A stretch of DNA of 64,000 bases from Takakia lepidozioides (GCA_030704615.1 CM060731.1:8866001-8930000), one strand, 5' to 3'. Shown: positions 1 through 11,823, counted from the stretch's first letter. Numbers and translations: made by a program. The notes: a model not told the origin generated them from the letters alone.

Positions 1-316
1 ATGACTGTAACAGTACTCTTTTGTGGCACTGCTGTAGAAGAGTAACCACATTGAACCATAAACCGCCTTCTGTCTTTTGGTTCTTCAAATTCTGTAGATG
101 TTTGCATCATGACAGCAGGGTGGGGAGCTTGCAATTGTATGACAGCTTCCTTGTTGTTCTGTAGGTGTTCTGAGCAAGATGCCCGAAAGCTTATGTTGAA
201 TGCATCCTCTCTAACTAGTAGGTCTGCTGGCGGTTGATTTTAAGCTCAGTTTCCAGCACAACATGTAAACATTTTTTTTGCTGCACTGTAGGTGGTGGTG
301 GGTAGTTTCATTTCAG

Positions 317-940
317 ATCTTGGGAAAACAAAGCAAGGACTGGAAGCTGGAGTGAGCCAGGAGTTACATTGTCTCCAGCAGCCACATCTGGGGCTGCCAC
401 CACTGCAACCCAGCGAGTGTCGAAGACTGAAGTGAAAGGTGGTCCAGATTCTTGGAGTGATGCTGTGTGCTTCTATTTGAACTTGGAAGTGTTGGAGTAT
501 CTGTACTAGTTTATTTTGTGGTGATCAGGCTACTACTTTTTGACATTATGAAGATGTTCATGTGACTGGTAAGTAGTTGATGCGGTCTGCCTCTTCCAGA
601 GGTCACCATATCCTATCAAGGAGCACTCGTGGCTTCTATATTCATCCTATGATTTGACAACAAGGTGCATGCAGAAGTGGCGAGATCGAACCCTCATTGG
701 GCAGGGAAAGGGAAAACCTGATAACTTGGCTTGTCTAGAATGAAACTTATCATCCCAGGTATTGTGCATTTTTGATTGCAGGCGCAGGACACCATCAAAC
801 AGTTGGAGGGCCAGTTCCCATCAATCAGTCTAGTCTACAGACCAACCAGAGTGTGGGCATGTTCCAACCGATGGGGGCTTGGGCAAACCCACAGGCATTG
901 GGAGAAGGTCGCCGCACTGACACCAATATCTCCTTGCCAG
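317..940 (+). CDS. Candidate two-exon fragment of an unidentified gene (possibly TGA-type bZIP N-terminus)
   Basis: Two exon-like blocks at 317-438 and 782-940. The first follows a TTTCAG acceptor and ends AAAG before GTGGTC; the second follows TTGATTGCAG and ends CCAG before GTGGAT. Both junctions are phase 1, so the blocks join in frame. They encode a Ser/Gly/Gln-rich polypeptide of about 94 residues, including FQPMGAWANPQALGEG followed by RRTDTNISLPG. That composition recalls the disordered N-terminal region of TGA-class bZIP factors, but this is an impression from memory only, and I see no bZIP basic region anywhere in the window. No start codon or downstream exon is apparent, so the gene begins before position 1 and is either truncated here or continues through an intron I could not follow. 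Coding status is inferred from phase agreement and amino-acid composition. Confidence 0.35.
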
Positions 941-1849
941 GTGGATGATGCCCAGATGGCAGCAAATTGGTAGACTAATCCCAGATGTGGACGGACATCT
1001 GTCAAATGCCACCCTTTTTTGTTCTTGCCCTTTTGAAAGAGAGAGAGAGGTGATAAGCAGCAGCATGCTTGAATGGTGATAGAAAACTCAGGATTGGTCT
1101 GGGCTGGACATTTGTCGATTCTGCACGACCAGGGCGCGCACACATTTCATGGCATGTATAGGCTTACAGGGGAGTCACCAATGCAGCTACTTGGGTTACC
1201 TGGTGGAATGGGGAAAGTTTTACAGTGATGTCGTGTCTCTGGCATTCAGGTTCTCTGTGGGGAGAGGGGCGGCCTGGCTGCAGTTTTGGAAAGGTGCCCT
1301 CTGAAGGTGAAAGCTTCCTGTGAGGTGTATCTTTCTTTAGTGGATCTGGAATCAAATTGGTACCTTAATTTTCTTACTCTCATCCCACTCTTGACAGATA
1401 TTTCTACCCTATTGGCAACTGCGAAGGGCTTTTAAACTTATTCCAGTTGCACCATGTTCCTCCACTACAGCTAGACTTAAAACACTTGTTGAGGCATCTG
1501 CCACCATTATGAGAGCTCCCACCATGGGCCAGAAGGCCTGCTTGATGGAGATTCACTGGGAGCTTTCTTAGAACATTGCGATGTTGTTGTTGACTACCAG
1601 CAAATTTGACTTGAGTTGCAATTCTGGAGAGCCAGTTGGAAGATTATACCAATGAGAATTCCTTTTTGTCCTTTGAAAGTGTAACAGATGAAATAGGCTG
1701 GTAAGTTGCGAAGAAAACCATGGAGACAAAGTGTGTTTTGGGGATGTTTCTCAAACTGAATGTTCCTACAAAAGCTGGTGACAGTTTGAATTATTTGTCC
1801 TTGAACCATCTTGTTAGTTAGTACTGCGGAGTGGGTCGATGAATGGTTG
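941..1849. other. Intergenic or intronic sequence, no gene seen
   Basis: Short open frames occur on both strands, but none has convincing composition or splice context. A candidate acceptor at about 990 lies only about 50 bp after the donor at 941, too short for a usual plant intron. No repeats stand out. Confidence 0.5.
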
Positions 1850-1979
1850 TCATGGCTACAGACCGTTGTCAAAGGTGGAATATTAACCCCCTCTCTCAGC
1901 CTTGAGGAATACAGGGCCGATAGACGATACCGATGCATGGGATCAGCAAAAATGCCAAACCACTAGGCTACAGCCCTGA
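1850..1979 (-). mobile_element. tRNA-like SINE relic or tRNA pseudogene
   Basis: Read on the minus strand from 1979, the sequence starts like a tRNA, with TAGCCTAGTGGT matching a Pol III A box. A weak B-box-like segment (GGTTAATATTCC) lies roughly 80-100 bp downstream. It does not fold into a complete tRNA cloverleaf that I can see. A SINE with a tRNA-related head, or an old tRNA pseudogene, are the two readings. No target-site duplication or tail was identified. Confidence 0.3.
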
Positions 1980-2277
1980 TGTGCAAAAGTATTGAATGCT
2001 TCTGTCACCTTGGGGCGTCACCCTCAAGTTCCCCTCAAGTTCACTAAACCGAGCCACACACTTTTTGTGTGGATCTGAATGTATTTGTGAACTGATGAGA
2101 GTGGTTGTGAGTTGTGTATGGAGGGCAGTTGAAAAAAGTGTAATGTACACCTGTATTTGTGACAGATTTGAGATGAGTTTTGAACTTGGATATTACGAGC
2201 AAATATGTACAATATCTTGAGACCACCAATATGGACACACATTCAGCTTGACATGGACTCATGCATAGACAACACTA

Positions 2278-2584
2278 TGTTAGAATTGAGCAAGAACATG
2301 AACAAGAACTAAAGTCTTAGATTAAAGCTAAAACTAAAGCTCTCCTCCCAACCATAGAAGCCACCATCATACTCTTACACTTAGACTAGTGGCTTCACCC
2401 CCGAGCTTGTACAAGAAGGTCTCTAGAAAGTCCTACTTGGTCACTTCCACTTCCACTATGGTGACCATTCACCTTCTAGCCATTCACCTTCCAAAGGTGA
2501 GTTAAACAAGATAGTCTCTTAGACTTCTAAACCTTTGGCCTTCAAGACTCTTAGTCTTCTAGATACGTTTAATTACTTCCAACA
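2278..2584 (-). repeat. Copia 3' LTR
   Basis: Left copy of the 307-bp LTR. It differs from the right copy at 2469, 2531, 2548, 2566 and 2576, all transitions. The polypurine tract abuts it at 2585. Confidence 0.95.
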
Positions 2585-2593
2585 CTCCCACTC
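2585..2593 (-). promoter_or_regulatory. Copia polypurine tract
   Basis: On the minus strand this reads GAGTGGGAG directly before the 3' LTR, the expected place and composition for the primer of plus-strand DNA synthesis. Confidence 0.75.
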
Positions 2594-2605
2594 AATTAAA
2601 CCATA

Positions 2606-5600
2606 TCATTGAGCTACTTCGTTTGTCTTTGGAGAAGAGACACCAAGTAAGGCTGAACACTTCATGTGTTTTGTTTGTGGTAGACTCTTCGTCAAAACAT
2701 CCGCAACCATATCTCCTGTAGCACAATAGATCATCTTGATCTCTCCCTTGCATACAACTTCCCGTATGTAGTGATGTTGCACTTCAATGTGCTTCGTCCT
2801 TGAATGATACTTCGGATTCTGACTTAGTGCAATCGCAGCTTTGATTGTCACAATAGAGAGTCGTAGGTAGTGATTGGAGATGATCCAAATCTCCAAGCAA
2901 CTTCCGTAACCAAATAGCCTCTTTTGCTGCTTGTGTAATGGACATGTACTCAGCTTCTGTTGATGATGTTGCAACTTGTCATTTGTTATACCAAAATACA
3001 GCTCCACCTGCTAGGAGAAAACAATGGCCTGAAGTTGATTTTCTACTATCAACGTCTCCTGCCCAGTCAGCATCAGCAAACCCCAACAAACTTGGATCTT
3101 CCACTCTTTTGTAGAGTACACCAGAGGTTGATGTTCCTCTTAGATATCGAAATATCATCTTCACTGCTTTCCAATGGGTTTGTCCGGGATTTGAAAGAAA
3201 TTGTGAGACCATTCCCACTGAATGTGCAATGTCTGGCCTAGTACAAACCATGCAATACATCAAACTGCCGACTGCGCTTTGATAAGGATTTTTTTTGCTC
3301 TTCTTGAGTCTTAGGTGCCATATCCTTCGTAAGTTTCAAACCAACTTCGAGAGGAGTTGATGTTGGCTTACTCATCTCCAACTTAAACCTTTGTAGAATT
3401 GTCTCAATGTATTGTCGTTGATGCATGAATACTGTATGGTTCACTTGATCTCTGCTGATTTGAATACCAAGACAGAACCGAATCTCACCCATGTCAGTCA
3501 TGACAAACTCAACACTCAACAGTGCTTTGGTTTCTGGCAACAACCTTTGATGATCGTTGGTGACAATGATTGTGTCATCCACATATAGAGTTATGATCAC
3601 AAATTGCTCTCCCATCTTTTTCACATAGATGTTTGTGTCAGCAATGCTTCGCTCAAATCTTGCCTTTAAGAGGTAAGCATCGATCCTAGCATACCAAGCT
3701 CGAGGACTTTGTTTGAGTCCATACAAACTCTTTTGCAGCTTACACACAATATCACTTCCTCCTTGTACAAACCCTTCAGGTTGTCTCATGTAGATCTCTT
3801 CTTGTAGTTCTCCATTCAGAAATGCGGTCTTAACATCCATTTGATGAACTTCGTGATCATGTTGAGCTGCAAGAGCTAACAACACTCTGATAGAAGAAAT
3901 CTTCACCACTGGTGAGAAGGTTTCATTGTAATCCACTCCTTGAATTTATGCATAGCCTTTAGCTACAAGACAAGCTTTGTACCGGTAAATAGATCCATCA
4001 GCTGTGTACTTCAACTTGAAGATCCACTTGTAACCAATGGCTCTTCGTCCTACAGGCAACCTAGTGAGTGTCCATGCTTTGTTTTGCATCAATGAATCCA
4101 ACTCTGAGTTGATTGCTTCTTCCCATTGTAGTTTGTCTGGAGAGCACATCGCTTCCTTATATGTAGCAGGCTCAACCACTTGTGATGCTTCTTCCATAGC
4201 TTCAATGGCACTCATAGATGTAATCAGCCTACTAGGAGCTTTCATTTCCCGCTGTAATCTCCTTAGAATTGGCACATCTTCAACTTCATCTCTAGAGTCC
4301 ATACAAGTGGTTCACCAACTTCGACTCCTTGATCAACTCCATCAAGTTGAACACCTCCATTATTTGCTTCAGCCATCTTTGTGGCTCCTCATAAGACTCC
4401 TCTTGGAAATGGTGTAATGGCTCTAAGCTCATTCCCATGTCATCTTCTCCCACTACCAAAGAGGGTATGAAACCTTCATCAAACACTACGTCCCTACTGT
4501 GTTTGACAGCCTTAGTTGTCTTATTGAACAACTTATATCCTTTTACACCTTCTGTGTAGCCAATGAAGATGCATCCTTCTGATTTGGAGTCAAGTTTCCT
4601 TCGCTTCTGAGTAGGAATATGGACATATGCACGACATCCAAAAATCCTACAATGAGCCACACTAGGCTTCTGACCACTCCATACCTCTTCTGGTGTTTTT
4701 CCCAACACTGATTTGGTAGGTATTCTGTTGTGAAGATATGTTGCAGTGCCAACAGCTTCTGCCCAAAAATGATTTGAAAGATTCACTTATTTCAACATAC
4801 TCTTTGCAGATTCTTGTAGTGATCTATTCATCCGCTCAGCTACACCATTCTGCTCAGGTGTATATGGAACAGTAAGCTGTCGAGCTATTCCATTCTCTTG
4901 ACAAAACTGATTGAAAGCCTTGGAGATGTACTCACCACCATTGTCAAATCTCAAAATCTTAAGAGACTTTCCAGGGTTTTTTTTTTGCAAGTACTTTGAA
5001 CTCCTTGAATTTCTCTAGCATGTGGTTTGCATTGGCTCGTACACATCAAAATGTACAATCTCCAATATACTTGTGGCTCTTCATCCACCATCCTTAGGAA
5101 GTTGACCTCGATGTTGCTTCCCTTCCAAGCAACCTTTGCATAGACGCATATCGTTCATCTCCTTCAATGGTAGTCCTTCCACAAGATGGCTTGAGAGCTG
5201 CATCTGTCTCAACTTCTTAATGCTCACATGACCTAACATTCTATGCCACAACTCTGTTTCTGACATGACATGTGTAGATCCCAACTGTGGTGAAAATGTG
5301 GTAAGAGCACTAGAGACATGATGTTGTAATCTATACAAGCAATTATCAAGATAGATCTTGCTACCACAGCTCCTGAGCTATCTGTGATAGTACAACTCTC
5401 ATCTTGGAATACCACTCTGTATCCCTTTGCAACAATTTGCCTTACAGACAACAGGTTCTTTGTTAAAGTACGGACATGTAGGACATTTTCCACCTCTATG
5501 GTTTCCCCTTCATTGAGCATAAGAGAGACTGAGCCTTCCCCACCAATGACATGCTTGCTATTATCTCCCAAAAGAACATATTGTGTAGATGAAAGAGATC

Positions 5601-6580
5601 TATAGGATAAGAAATGCTCTCTCTCTAAACTCATATGTTGAGATGCTCCTGAATCAACATACCACACATGCTTCTGTCTAGTAGTGGCTGAGAGAGACAC
5701 AACAAATAGAATAGCATTCCTCTGATGAGTAGCTATGTTCCCTTGACTCTCTCTGCTGCGCTCATCTGCAATGTGCTTTCTACAATCCTTGATCATGTGA
5801 CCAAGTTTCTTGCAATAAAAGCACCTCACTTTGGTCTTTTTAATCTTTGAGCTAGATTGAGGTTTCTGAAACCTCTGGGACTTCTGAGACATATGTGAAG
5901 GGAGTCTTCTATTCAAGACTACTCCAGTCTTGCCTGTGAACAAAGCTCTGTCTACCTCTGTAGACGTACCTTGACATTTTCTTCTTGTTTCCTCCTTGAA
6001 GAGAAGTCCTATGACAACATCAATAGTTAAGTTGGTTTGTCCTGCTAGAGACCCAAAAACCATCATAGAATTCAGGTAAGGTTGCCAATAACACCACTGT
6101 GGCGTGTTCATCAGTCACATTAGTTCCCACAGAGACTAGTTGATCTCGCAACACACAAAACAAATTCAAGTGTTGTTCAACTGAATCTGACTCGGTCATC
6201 TTCAGACCATAGAACTTTTGCGTCGCATACACTTGCGATGTGACATCCTTCGTCTCATATATGTTTGCTAGCTTGTCCCAAACATCCTTAGCATTCTTAA
6301 CACTTATAATGAGATGCAACTGATTGTCTCTCAAGCTTGTGATGATGCTAGCTCTTGCTTTCTGATCTTTCCTATCCCATATGGCTTGGCCAACAATAAT
6401 GTCAGGTCTTGGGACTGATCCATCAACCACTCCCCATAGATCTTTGTCTAGAACGACCATCTCCATCCTAAACTTCCAGGTTTGATAGTTAGCTCCATTG
6501 AATCGATCTTCCACTCTCACATGTAATACACTCATCATAGACATAGAAGGAGGATTGCTAGAAGACGACGCTCCACCCAT
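2606..6580 (-). pseudogene. Degenerate Copia gag-pol
   Basis: Domains in Copia order on the minus strand: gag from an ATG at 6580 (W-x-F-R-M-E motif, UBN2 type); a CCHC knuckle CFYCKKLGHMIKDC near 5810; aspartic protease VDSGASQHM near 5650; GAG-pre-integrase with HxLGH-type spacing near 5260; integrase with first Asp near 5025, DNGGEY near 4940 and the Glu in EQNGVAER near 4840; reverse transcriptase with YVDD near 3560; and RNase H ending at the stop at 2606. Breaks: frameshifts near 6050, 5340 and 4980; stops at 4787 and 3946; and an internal deletion near 5015 that removes the part of the integrase core between the first Asp and the segment before DNGGEY. The stop at 3946 lies in a conserved stretch where a glutamine codon is one transition away. 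Not functional. Confidence 0.93.
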
Positions 6581-6628
6581 AATCAAGTTCTCTCAATCTC
6601 AACTACCAACTCTCACCTAGAGAAGAAT

Positions 6629-6641
6629 GGCTCTGATACCA
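6629..6641 (-). promoter_or_regulatory. Copia primer-binding site (initiator Met tRNA)
   Basis: On the minus strand, TGGTATCAGAGCC directly follows the 5' LTR. It is complementary to the 3' end of plant initiator methionine tRNA, the usual primer for Copia elements. Confidence 0.92.
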
Positions 6642-6948
6642 TGTTAGAATTGAGCAAGAACATGAACAAGAACTAAAGTCTTAGATTAAAGCTAAAACTA
6701 AAGCTCTCCTCCCAACCATAGAAGCCACCATCATACTCTTACACTTAGACTAGTGGCTTCACCCCCGAGCTTGTACAAGAAGGTCTCTAGAAAGTCCTAC
6801 TTGGTCACTTCCACTTCCACTATGGTGACCATCCACCTTCTAGCCATTCACCTTCCAAAGGTGAGTTAAACAAGATAGTCTCTTAGACTTCTAAGCCTTT
6901 GGCCTTCAAGATTCTTAGTCTTCTAGATATGTTTAATTATTTCCAACA
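6642..6948 (-). repeat. Copia 5' LTR
   Basis: Right copy of the 307-bp LTR, ending immediately before the primer-binding site on the minus strand. It is identical in length to the left LTR. Confidence 0.95.
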
Positions 6949-8765
6949 CGCTCCTCTCTCGAGGGCATGTTTTGGATAAGAGTAACTGCTGAACTCTGGC
7001 ATATTGAGAAGCCCGAACATGCTCATCAATATAAGCTCAATGTTGCTCTTGAATCATGAGACTATCCACCATCGGTGCTGCAGACCTTAGATTCATAAAC
7101 TCGGGGACAGAACAAAGTGTAGTTCACAGGCATGCACAATACAACACAATATTCTTCTCCGCTCTTAAAGTTGTGAGTAGTGTGCTGGAGAGTAAAAGAG
7201 AGAAATGAAATAACTTCAGTCAAGAATCATTGTTGTGAATAATATGCCTAGATTGTAAAACTTGGCCTCTCCCACTCTCTCCAACAACGAATCCACATAA
7301 CATATTCATATTATTTATAAGCGCAGATCAAGGCCATTTTGGAAGGGATGGTATTGCAAATTGCACATTTGGAATGCACAAACCATGTAAGAATGTCATT
7401 ATGCAAGTTGAGAGGCCATGGGCACGAGGGCAGTTTCAGGTTTCCTCTCACATACAGGCTCAAACTCTCTACAGAGTTTGTCACAGCCAATGTCTACAAG
7501 GAATAGGCAGTGAGTACCTCCGTCTCTCGCCCCTCTCTCGCCCCATAGACAGGACGCTTCCACTATTTTTTGACTAAGAGCTGGCAGTGCAACTATCCAC
7601 CTAGCCAGTCCCCACATCTATTTTGGGCTAGATAGTTGGGACAGATGCTGCTACAATGTGCCAGATTCTCTGTGAATGAGGTGAATATGCTTGACAGTAA
7701 CATTCAATTTCGTTTGTCTAGAATGTCAGCTGCTGTACAATGCTATGCCTAGTCTCACATACCCCTACTGGACCTGAAGCCTTAGAACTGGCTCCAGGAG
7801 GGTCAATATACCTAAGGGACTCTGCCCTCACGGATTAGGAACAAGACATGACACTAAATCTCTCTTCTATCTCCTTTCCTGAAAGTCTTCACCTTATTTA
7901 TCATAGTGCATAAACAGTGCTCTCAATAGAATGAGGTGAATACTATGAGGTCAATGAGGTCAATGATGAGGTGAATGTTGAATATTATATGAGGTGAATG
8001 AGGTGAATTATATAGTAGTCTATAATATATGCTAGACACTCAATTTCCTTGCCTGGCTTGTCATCTGCTGTACAAATGCTATGCCTAGTTTCATATACCC
8101 CCACTGGAGCATCAAGTTCAAGTAACTGAAGCATCAAGTAACTTGAAGGATGTTACTGATGCTCCAGTTACTTGAGTAACAGACTGGAGCATGAAGTCTC
8201 TTTCAGATGCTCCATCCAGTATTTTCATACTCTATCCATAGCTCCAACTCTTCTACTGCCAGTTGTAGACACATACAACACAAATTCAAGGACTCCTCCA
8301 ACACACAATCTTTTCCTGGGAAGGATGGAAGAATACTACTCCAACTAAAGATAATGGAAAAGTAATGGCAAGAAGGTCCTGAAGCCTCAATTCCCAATGC
8401 CTCATGCACCTGACAGTCTGAGCATAATAAAACAACTCCCTCTGCCCTCAAGTTAGATAGCATTTGGAACATTTGATGGATGGCCTCGCTCTCTCTTCAG
8501 CTCTTCTCATCCTCGGAGATTCCATCATCCCAGTTCCATACAACCAACTTATCCATTGCCAATGGCACAATATATTAATGTGATAAAAATCAAAGATTTT
8601 ACAACTCGTCCATCAATGGAATGTACATCAGGAACATAAAGAAAGCTGTGCTCAGCTCATCCCTAACTTAAGCTCTCCAAGGTCACATTCAATACAAATA
8701 CACCGGTGCCTGCCAAGGACTCGGGACCCTCAATGGCACCAAACTGCATAGCAATCGGAAAAAAT
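6949..8765. repeat. Intergenic DNA with diverged direct repeats
   Basis: No gene recognised. The block at about 7677-7772 is repeated in diverged form at about 8008-8115; both contain GCTATGCCTAGT followed by CATACCCC and ACTGGA. Between them, 7918-8020 is a simple repeat built on ATGAGGTGAATG. At 8110-8210 short direct and inverted copies of CTGGAGCATCAAGT and AGTTACTTGAGTAAC occur. Confidence 0.6.
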
Positions 8766-10423
8766 TTAGTTGGGAAGAGCCTTCTTTGCCTCCTCAACCT
8801 TGGCAGCCAGGAAATTTTTCAAATTCAAACCCTGCAAAATGTGATACACGGCTATTTGGTCAGTGCAAATTGCTTCCATGATTTCGGATCAAGCATTCGC
8901 AGATAGAGAGTGCAAATCGGCAGCTCCAACCTCACAGAGAAGAATCGACAGAGGAGATCGTGTTCATAGGCATGAAGGATCAAAGTAAAGTTCCAACCTC
9001 ACAGAGAAGAATTGACAGAGATGATCGTGTTCATAGGCATGAAGGATTATAGTATAACAGAGTTTTGAGAGCGTGATATTATATACAGGGGTCAATCCCC
9101 TTCAGAAGTTTGTGGAAAAAACAATCCTTCTGAAGATTGAAATACCTTATCTTTTCCAAAAATTCCGTCGATTCTCTGTCTGCTTTCCTGGACTTTGGCG
9201 ACGACATTGGCCCGTGCTTCTCCGACTGCGCTGCTGGTAGCATCCTGAATTTCGCTGATAGCTCCACTGCCGGCCCTGCACGCGCACCAACATGCATCAA
9301 AATTTCATTTCGTATGGGAATACGTACAACATTACAGGCTTCTTTATCCTCAAAAACCCCCTCATCCATCAATATGGAATCTCGAACTTCAAAAGAATCC
9401 CACCAAAGTTCCTGAAAAATGCAGGACAAACCATTTTGGTGTCGTAACGCACAACACGTTTCGCTCTGAAGGCTTGACCCCGGATGCTAAGATGACCCAT
9501 CACTCATATACGAGGAAACGAACTCAAGCAATGAGAGGAACTATGGCCGTAACAACCAGATTCGAAAAACTAGATTCTGCTCAATGTGAGAGACAGGGAG
9601 AGAGAGCTGACTTTTGGGAAAAGCGATCCACATCCTCAGCTACACTGCCTCCAACGCCACGGTCAGGTCCAAAACGGGGGGGAGAGTCGTTCTTGATCAA
9701 ACTATCGGCACCCTTCAACAACTCGTCAGCTTTCCTCGCAGTGCGCTCAGCGCCATCGATGCCAGGGCCTGAGGCTGCAAAGGCCTGTCCGGACAAACTA
9801 ATTGCCACACCTGCAGCCAGCAGTGCATTCAACACCTGCCTCCTCACTGGCTTGTTCTCCTGCAATGGCATTTCACACACAAACTGTCAGGAGATCTCCC
9901 AACAAGCTGTAATGCAAAACATCTGAATATGACAGCATCACGAGTCTAGTACTCTGTCTGTTCTCCCATCTAGCTAAAATCAACTGCCATGCCGTTAATA
10001 TCTCTTTGGTACCGAGCTACATCCCCTTCCGGCCCCTTTGCGGAAGTTCTCTAGGTGAGAGATACCAGGAGAAAGACCCAAAGCCATGTCTGCCCTAGGC
10101 GAAAGAAAAAGAGAGAGAGGCCCACTCAGATACTTCGAAACGTGCAGCCCAATGCTTGCAAATTGCATTTTCCCAGTGCAAGTCCCGGACAATAGGAAAG
10201 AACTTCGAGCAGAGCTCGAAATACAAGGTCAAGGAAAATTGCATACCTCAGAAAGGCTCGCTCTAGCGACCTGCATGTTGCCTTCCAAGTTGGAAGATCT
10301 AAGGGGGGAAAACTGCACAATGGAGGACCCGAATGCCGCACTAGAAGACATCACCGATGCATTCCTCACGGCGGGCGGTGCCACCGCAGACACAGTCGCT
10401 ACCATTCCTGTAGAAGCTGCCAT
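8766..10423 (-). CDS. Predicted thylakoid lumen protein, Tat-type transit (four exons)
   Basis: Exons read on the minus strand: 10423-10247, 9859-9612, 9275-9146 and 8831-8766. Junction phases agree and the model gives 206 residues. Residues 1-59 are a Ala/Ser/Val-rich chloroplast transit region starting MAAS. Exon 2 begins ENKPVRRQ, a twin-arginine followed by a hydrophobic stretch and an AFA-A cleavage site, which indicates ΔpH/Tat import into the lumen. The mature part is helical and charged, with KADELLKGADSLIKND, a PPRFGPDRG segment, and a C-terminal helix ending KKALPN. Exons 3 and 4 are too short or lie in other frames, so single-frame searches would miss them. Acceptors are all TGCAG; the exon 2 donor (AA before GTCAGC) is the weakest junction. 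I do not recognise the family. A lumenal or peripheral thylakoid role is inferred from targeting alone. Confidence 0.75.
8925..9058. repeat. 67-bp tandem repeat inside the lumen-protein intron
   Basis: Two copies starting at 8925 and 8992 (TCCAACCTCACAGAGAAGAA). They lie in the third intron, between exons 3 and 4, and differ by a few bases. Confidence 0.85.
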
Positions 10424-10894
10424 AACTAGAAGCTAGCTGGTGAATCCTGCCCTTGGCTCAAACCACAACGAACACAGACCTCCAAATTTCAACTGAACAA
10501 TCAGGGAAAGTAGAAGTATGCAAACTACTTAGAGGATGGCTGGAAGCGGAACACGGAAGATGTCAAGTCGATGGAGAACCAGGAGTGTGGGCAGTGCTAT
10601 AAACTGTAGGCAAGCCCGCCATGATCGCAGCTCGCTTTCGACCACTGTGCGCTGTTGCATATGCAACACGCCCACGCGTCCTCTACTTTTTCGAGTTTGG
10701 CCGTTCTGTGCCGAACGTGTATGGATCTCATTAGTCCAACGTCCGAGAACAAAGCTGCTGCCGAACAAGTGCACAAGTTGTGAACGTCCAATTCAGAGCG
10801 TGTGTACAGTTGGACGGCGATCTCATGCCTTCAACTCATTGGATCCCAAAATTGCTTCTCGTTGTGGTTGGGTACTTTTGTGGATGCTCTAATC
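10424..10894 (-). promoter_or_regulatory. Upstream region of the lumen-protein gene
   Basis: No credible coding sequence. Since the gene starts at 10423 on the minus strand, its promoter must lie here. A TATA-like TTTATAG reads on the minus strand near 10600. Transcription start not determined. Confidence 0.4.
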
Positions 10895-11666
10895 AGCTGG
10901 AGTTTTTCTGTAAACCAAGAGATTTCAGTGTAGTAACTGTATCGTTCATGCTTATCAATGTTGTGGGTTTTGCTTAAACCAAGAGATTTCTGTGGAAGAA
11001 GTGCAAGTAGTAACTGTATTCATGCTTATCAATGTGTTTCCTTTACGAAAACTACACATGGGTGAGCAAAAAGGTGGAAACTAGAAACCCACTTATTACT
11101 AACTTAGTTTAGTCTAAATGATTCATAGGCTAGCAGGTGTGTCAATGACTACTGGGCCATTCCCATAAGACGACACTACATGTCTGCTCGGATCACTATT
11201 CTTTGTATCATTCCTCGCTTGGTCTTGAGATCTGTATTTATGGGTTGTTCTCTTACTGCCATCTAAGTTGAAGTTTGCTTAGCTGGAGTTTTTCTGTAAA
11301 CCAAGAGATTTCAGTGTAGTAACTGTATCGTTCATGCTTATCAATGTTGTGGGTTTTGCTTAAACCAAGAGATTTCTGTGGAAGAAGTGCAAGTAGTAAC
11401 TGTATTCATGCTTATCAATGTGTTTCCTTTACGAAAACTACACATGGGTGAGCAAAAAGGTGGAAACTAGAAACCCACTTATTACTAACTTAGTTTAGTC
11501 TAAATGATTCATAGGCTAGCAGGTGTGTCAATGACTACTGGGCCATTCCCATAAGACGACACTACATGTCTGCTCGGATCACTATTCTTTGTATCATTCC
11601 TCGCTTGGTCTTGAGATCTGTATTTATGGGTTGTTCTCTTACTGCCATCTAAGTTGAAGTTTGCTT
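10895..11666. repeat. Perfect 386-bp tandem duplication
   Basis: 10895-11280 and 11281-11666 read identically by eye. Each copy itself contains an older internal duplication: a block with AAACCAAGAGATTTC and CATGCTTATCAATG appears twice about 80 bp apart. No coding content. It lies between the 3' end of the NPF gene and the promoter of the lumen-protein gene. Confidence 0.95.
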
Positions 11667-11823
11667 AGCCTAACGTCTACACTGCTCAACGCACAGGCCT
11701 GGGAGGGCCCAATGGGCGGTTGAAGGATTGAACATTGAACCTGGGAAAACAGGCAAGGCACAAACTCCCAGCCATTGGGGAGACATCCAATGATGTGCGT
11801 GCAGCATTGTGAACAAGATTGTT

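Larger units (their letters stand above)
2278..6948 (-). mobile_element. Full-length Ty1/Copia LTR retrotransposon
   Basis: Two 307-bp direct repeats beginning TGTTAG and ending CCAACA bracket a degenerate gag-pol region read on the minus strand. A primer-binding site lies next to the right (5') LTR and a purine tract next to the left (3') LTR. The LTRs differ at five positions, so insertion was fairly recent in evolutionary terms. The flanking pentamers CACTA (2273-2277) and CGCTC (6949-6953) match at only three of five bases, so the target-site duplication is eroded or absent. The coding region has stops, frameshifts and an internal deletion, so the copy is not autonomous. Confidence 0.95.

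Noticed and set aside
660-720. tRNA-like GATCGAACCC segment
   Set aside because: Only the short B-box-like string matches; no acceptor stem or A box at the right spacing.
9079-9429. 116-residue minus-strand ORF
   Set aside because: It overlaps exon 3 of the lumen-protein gene in a different frame; the spliced frame gives a much more protein-like sequence.
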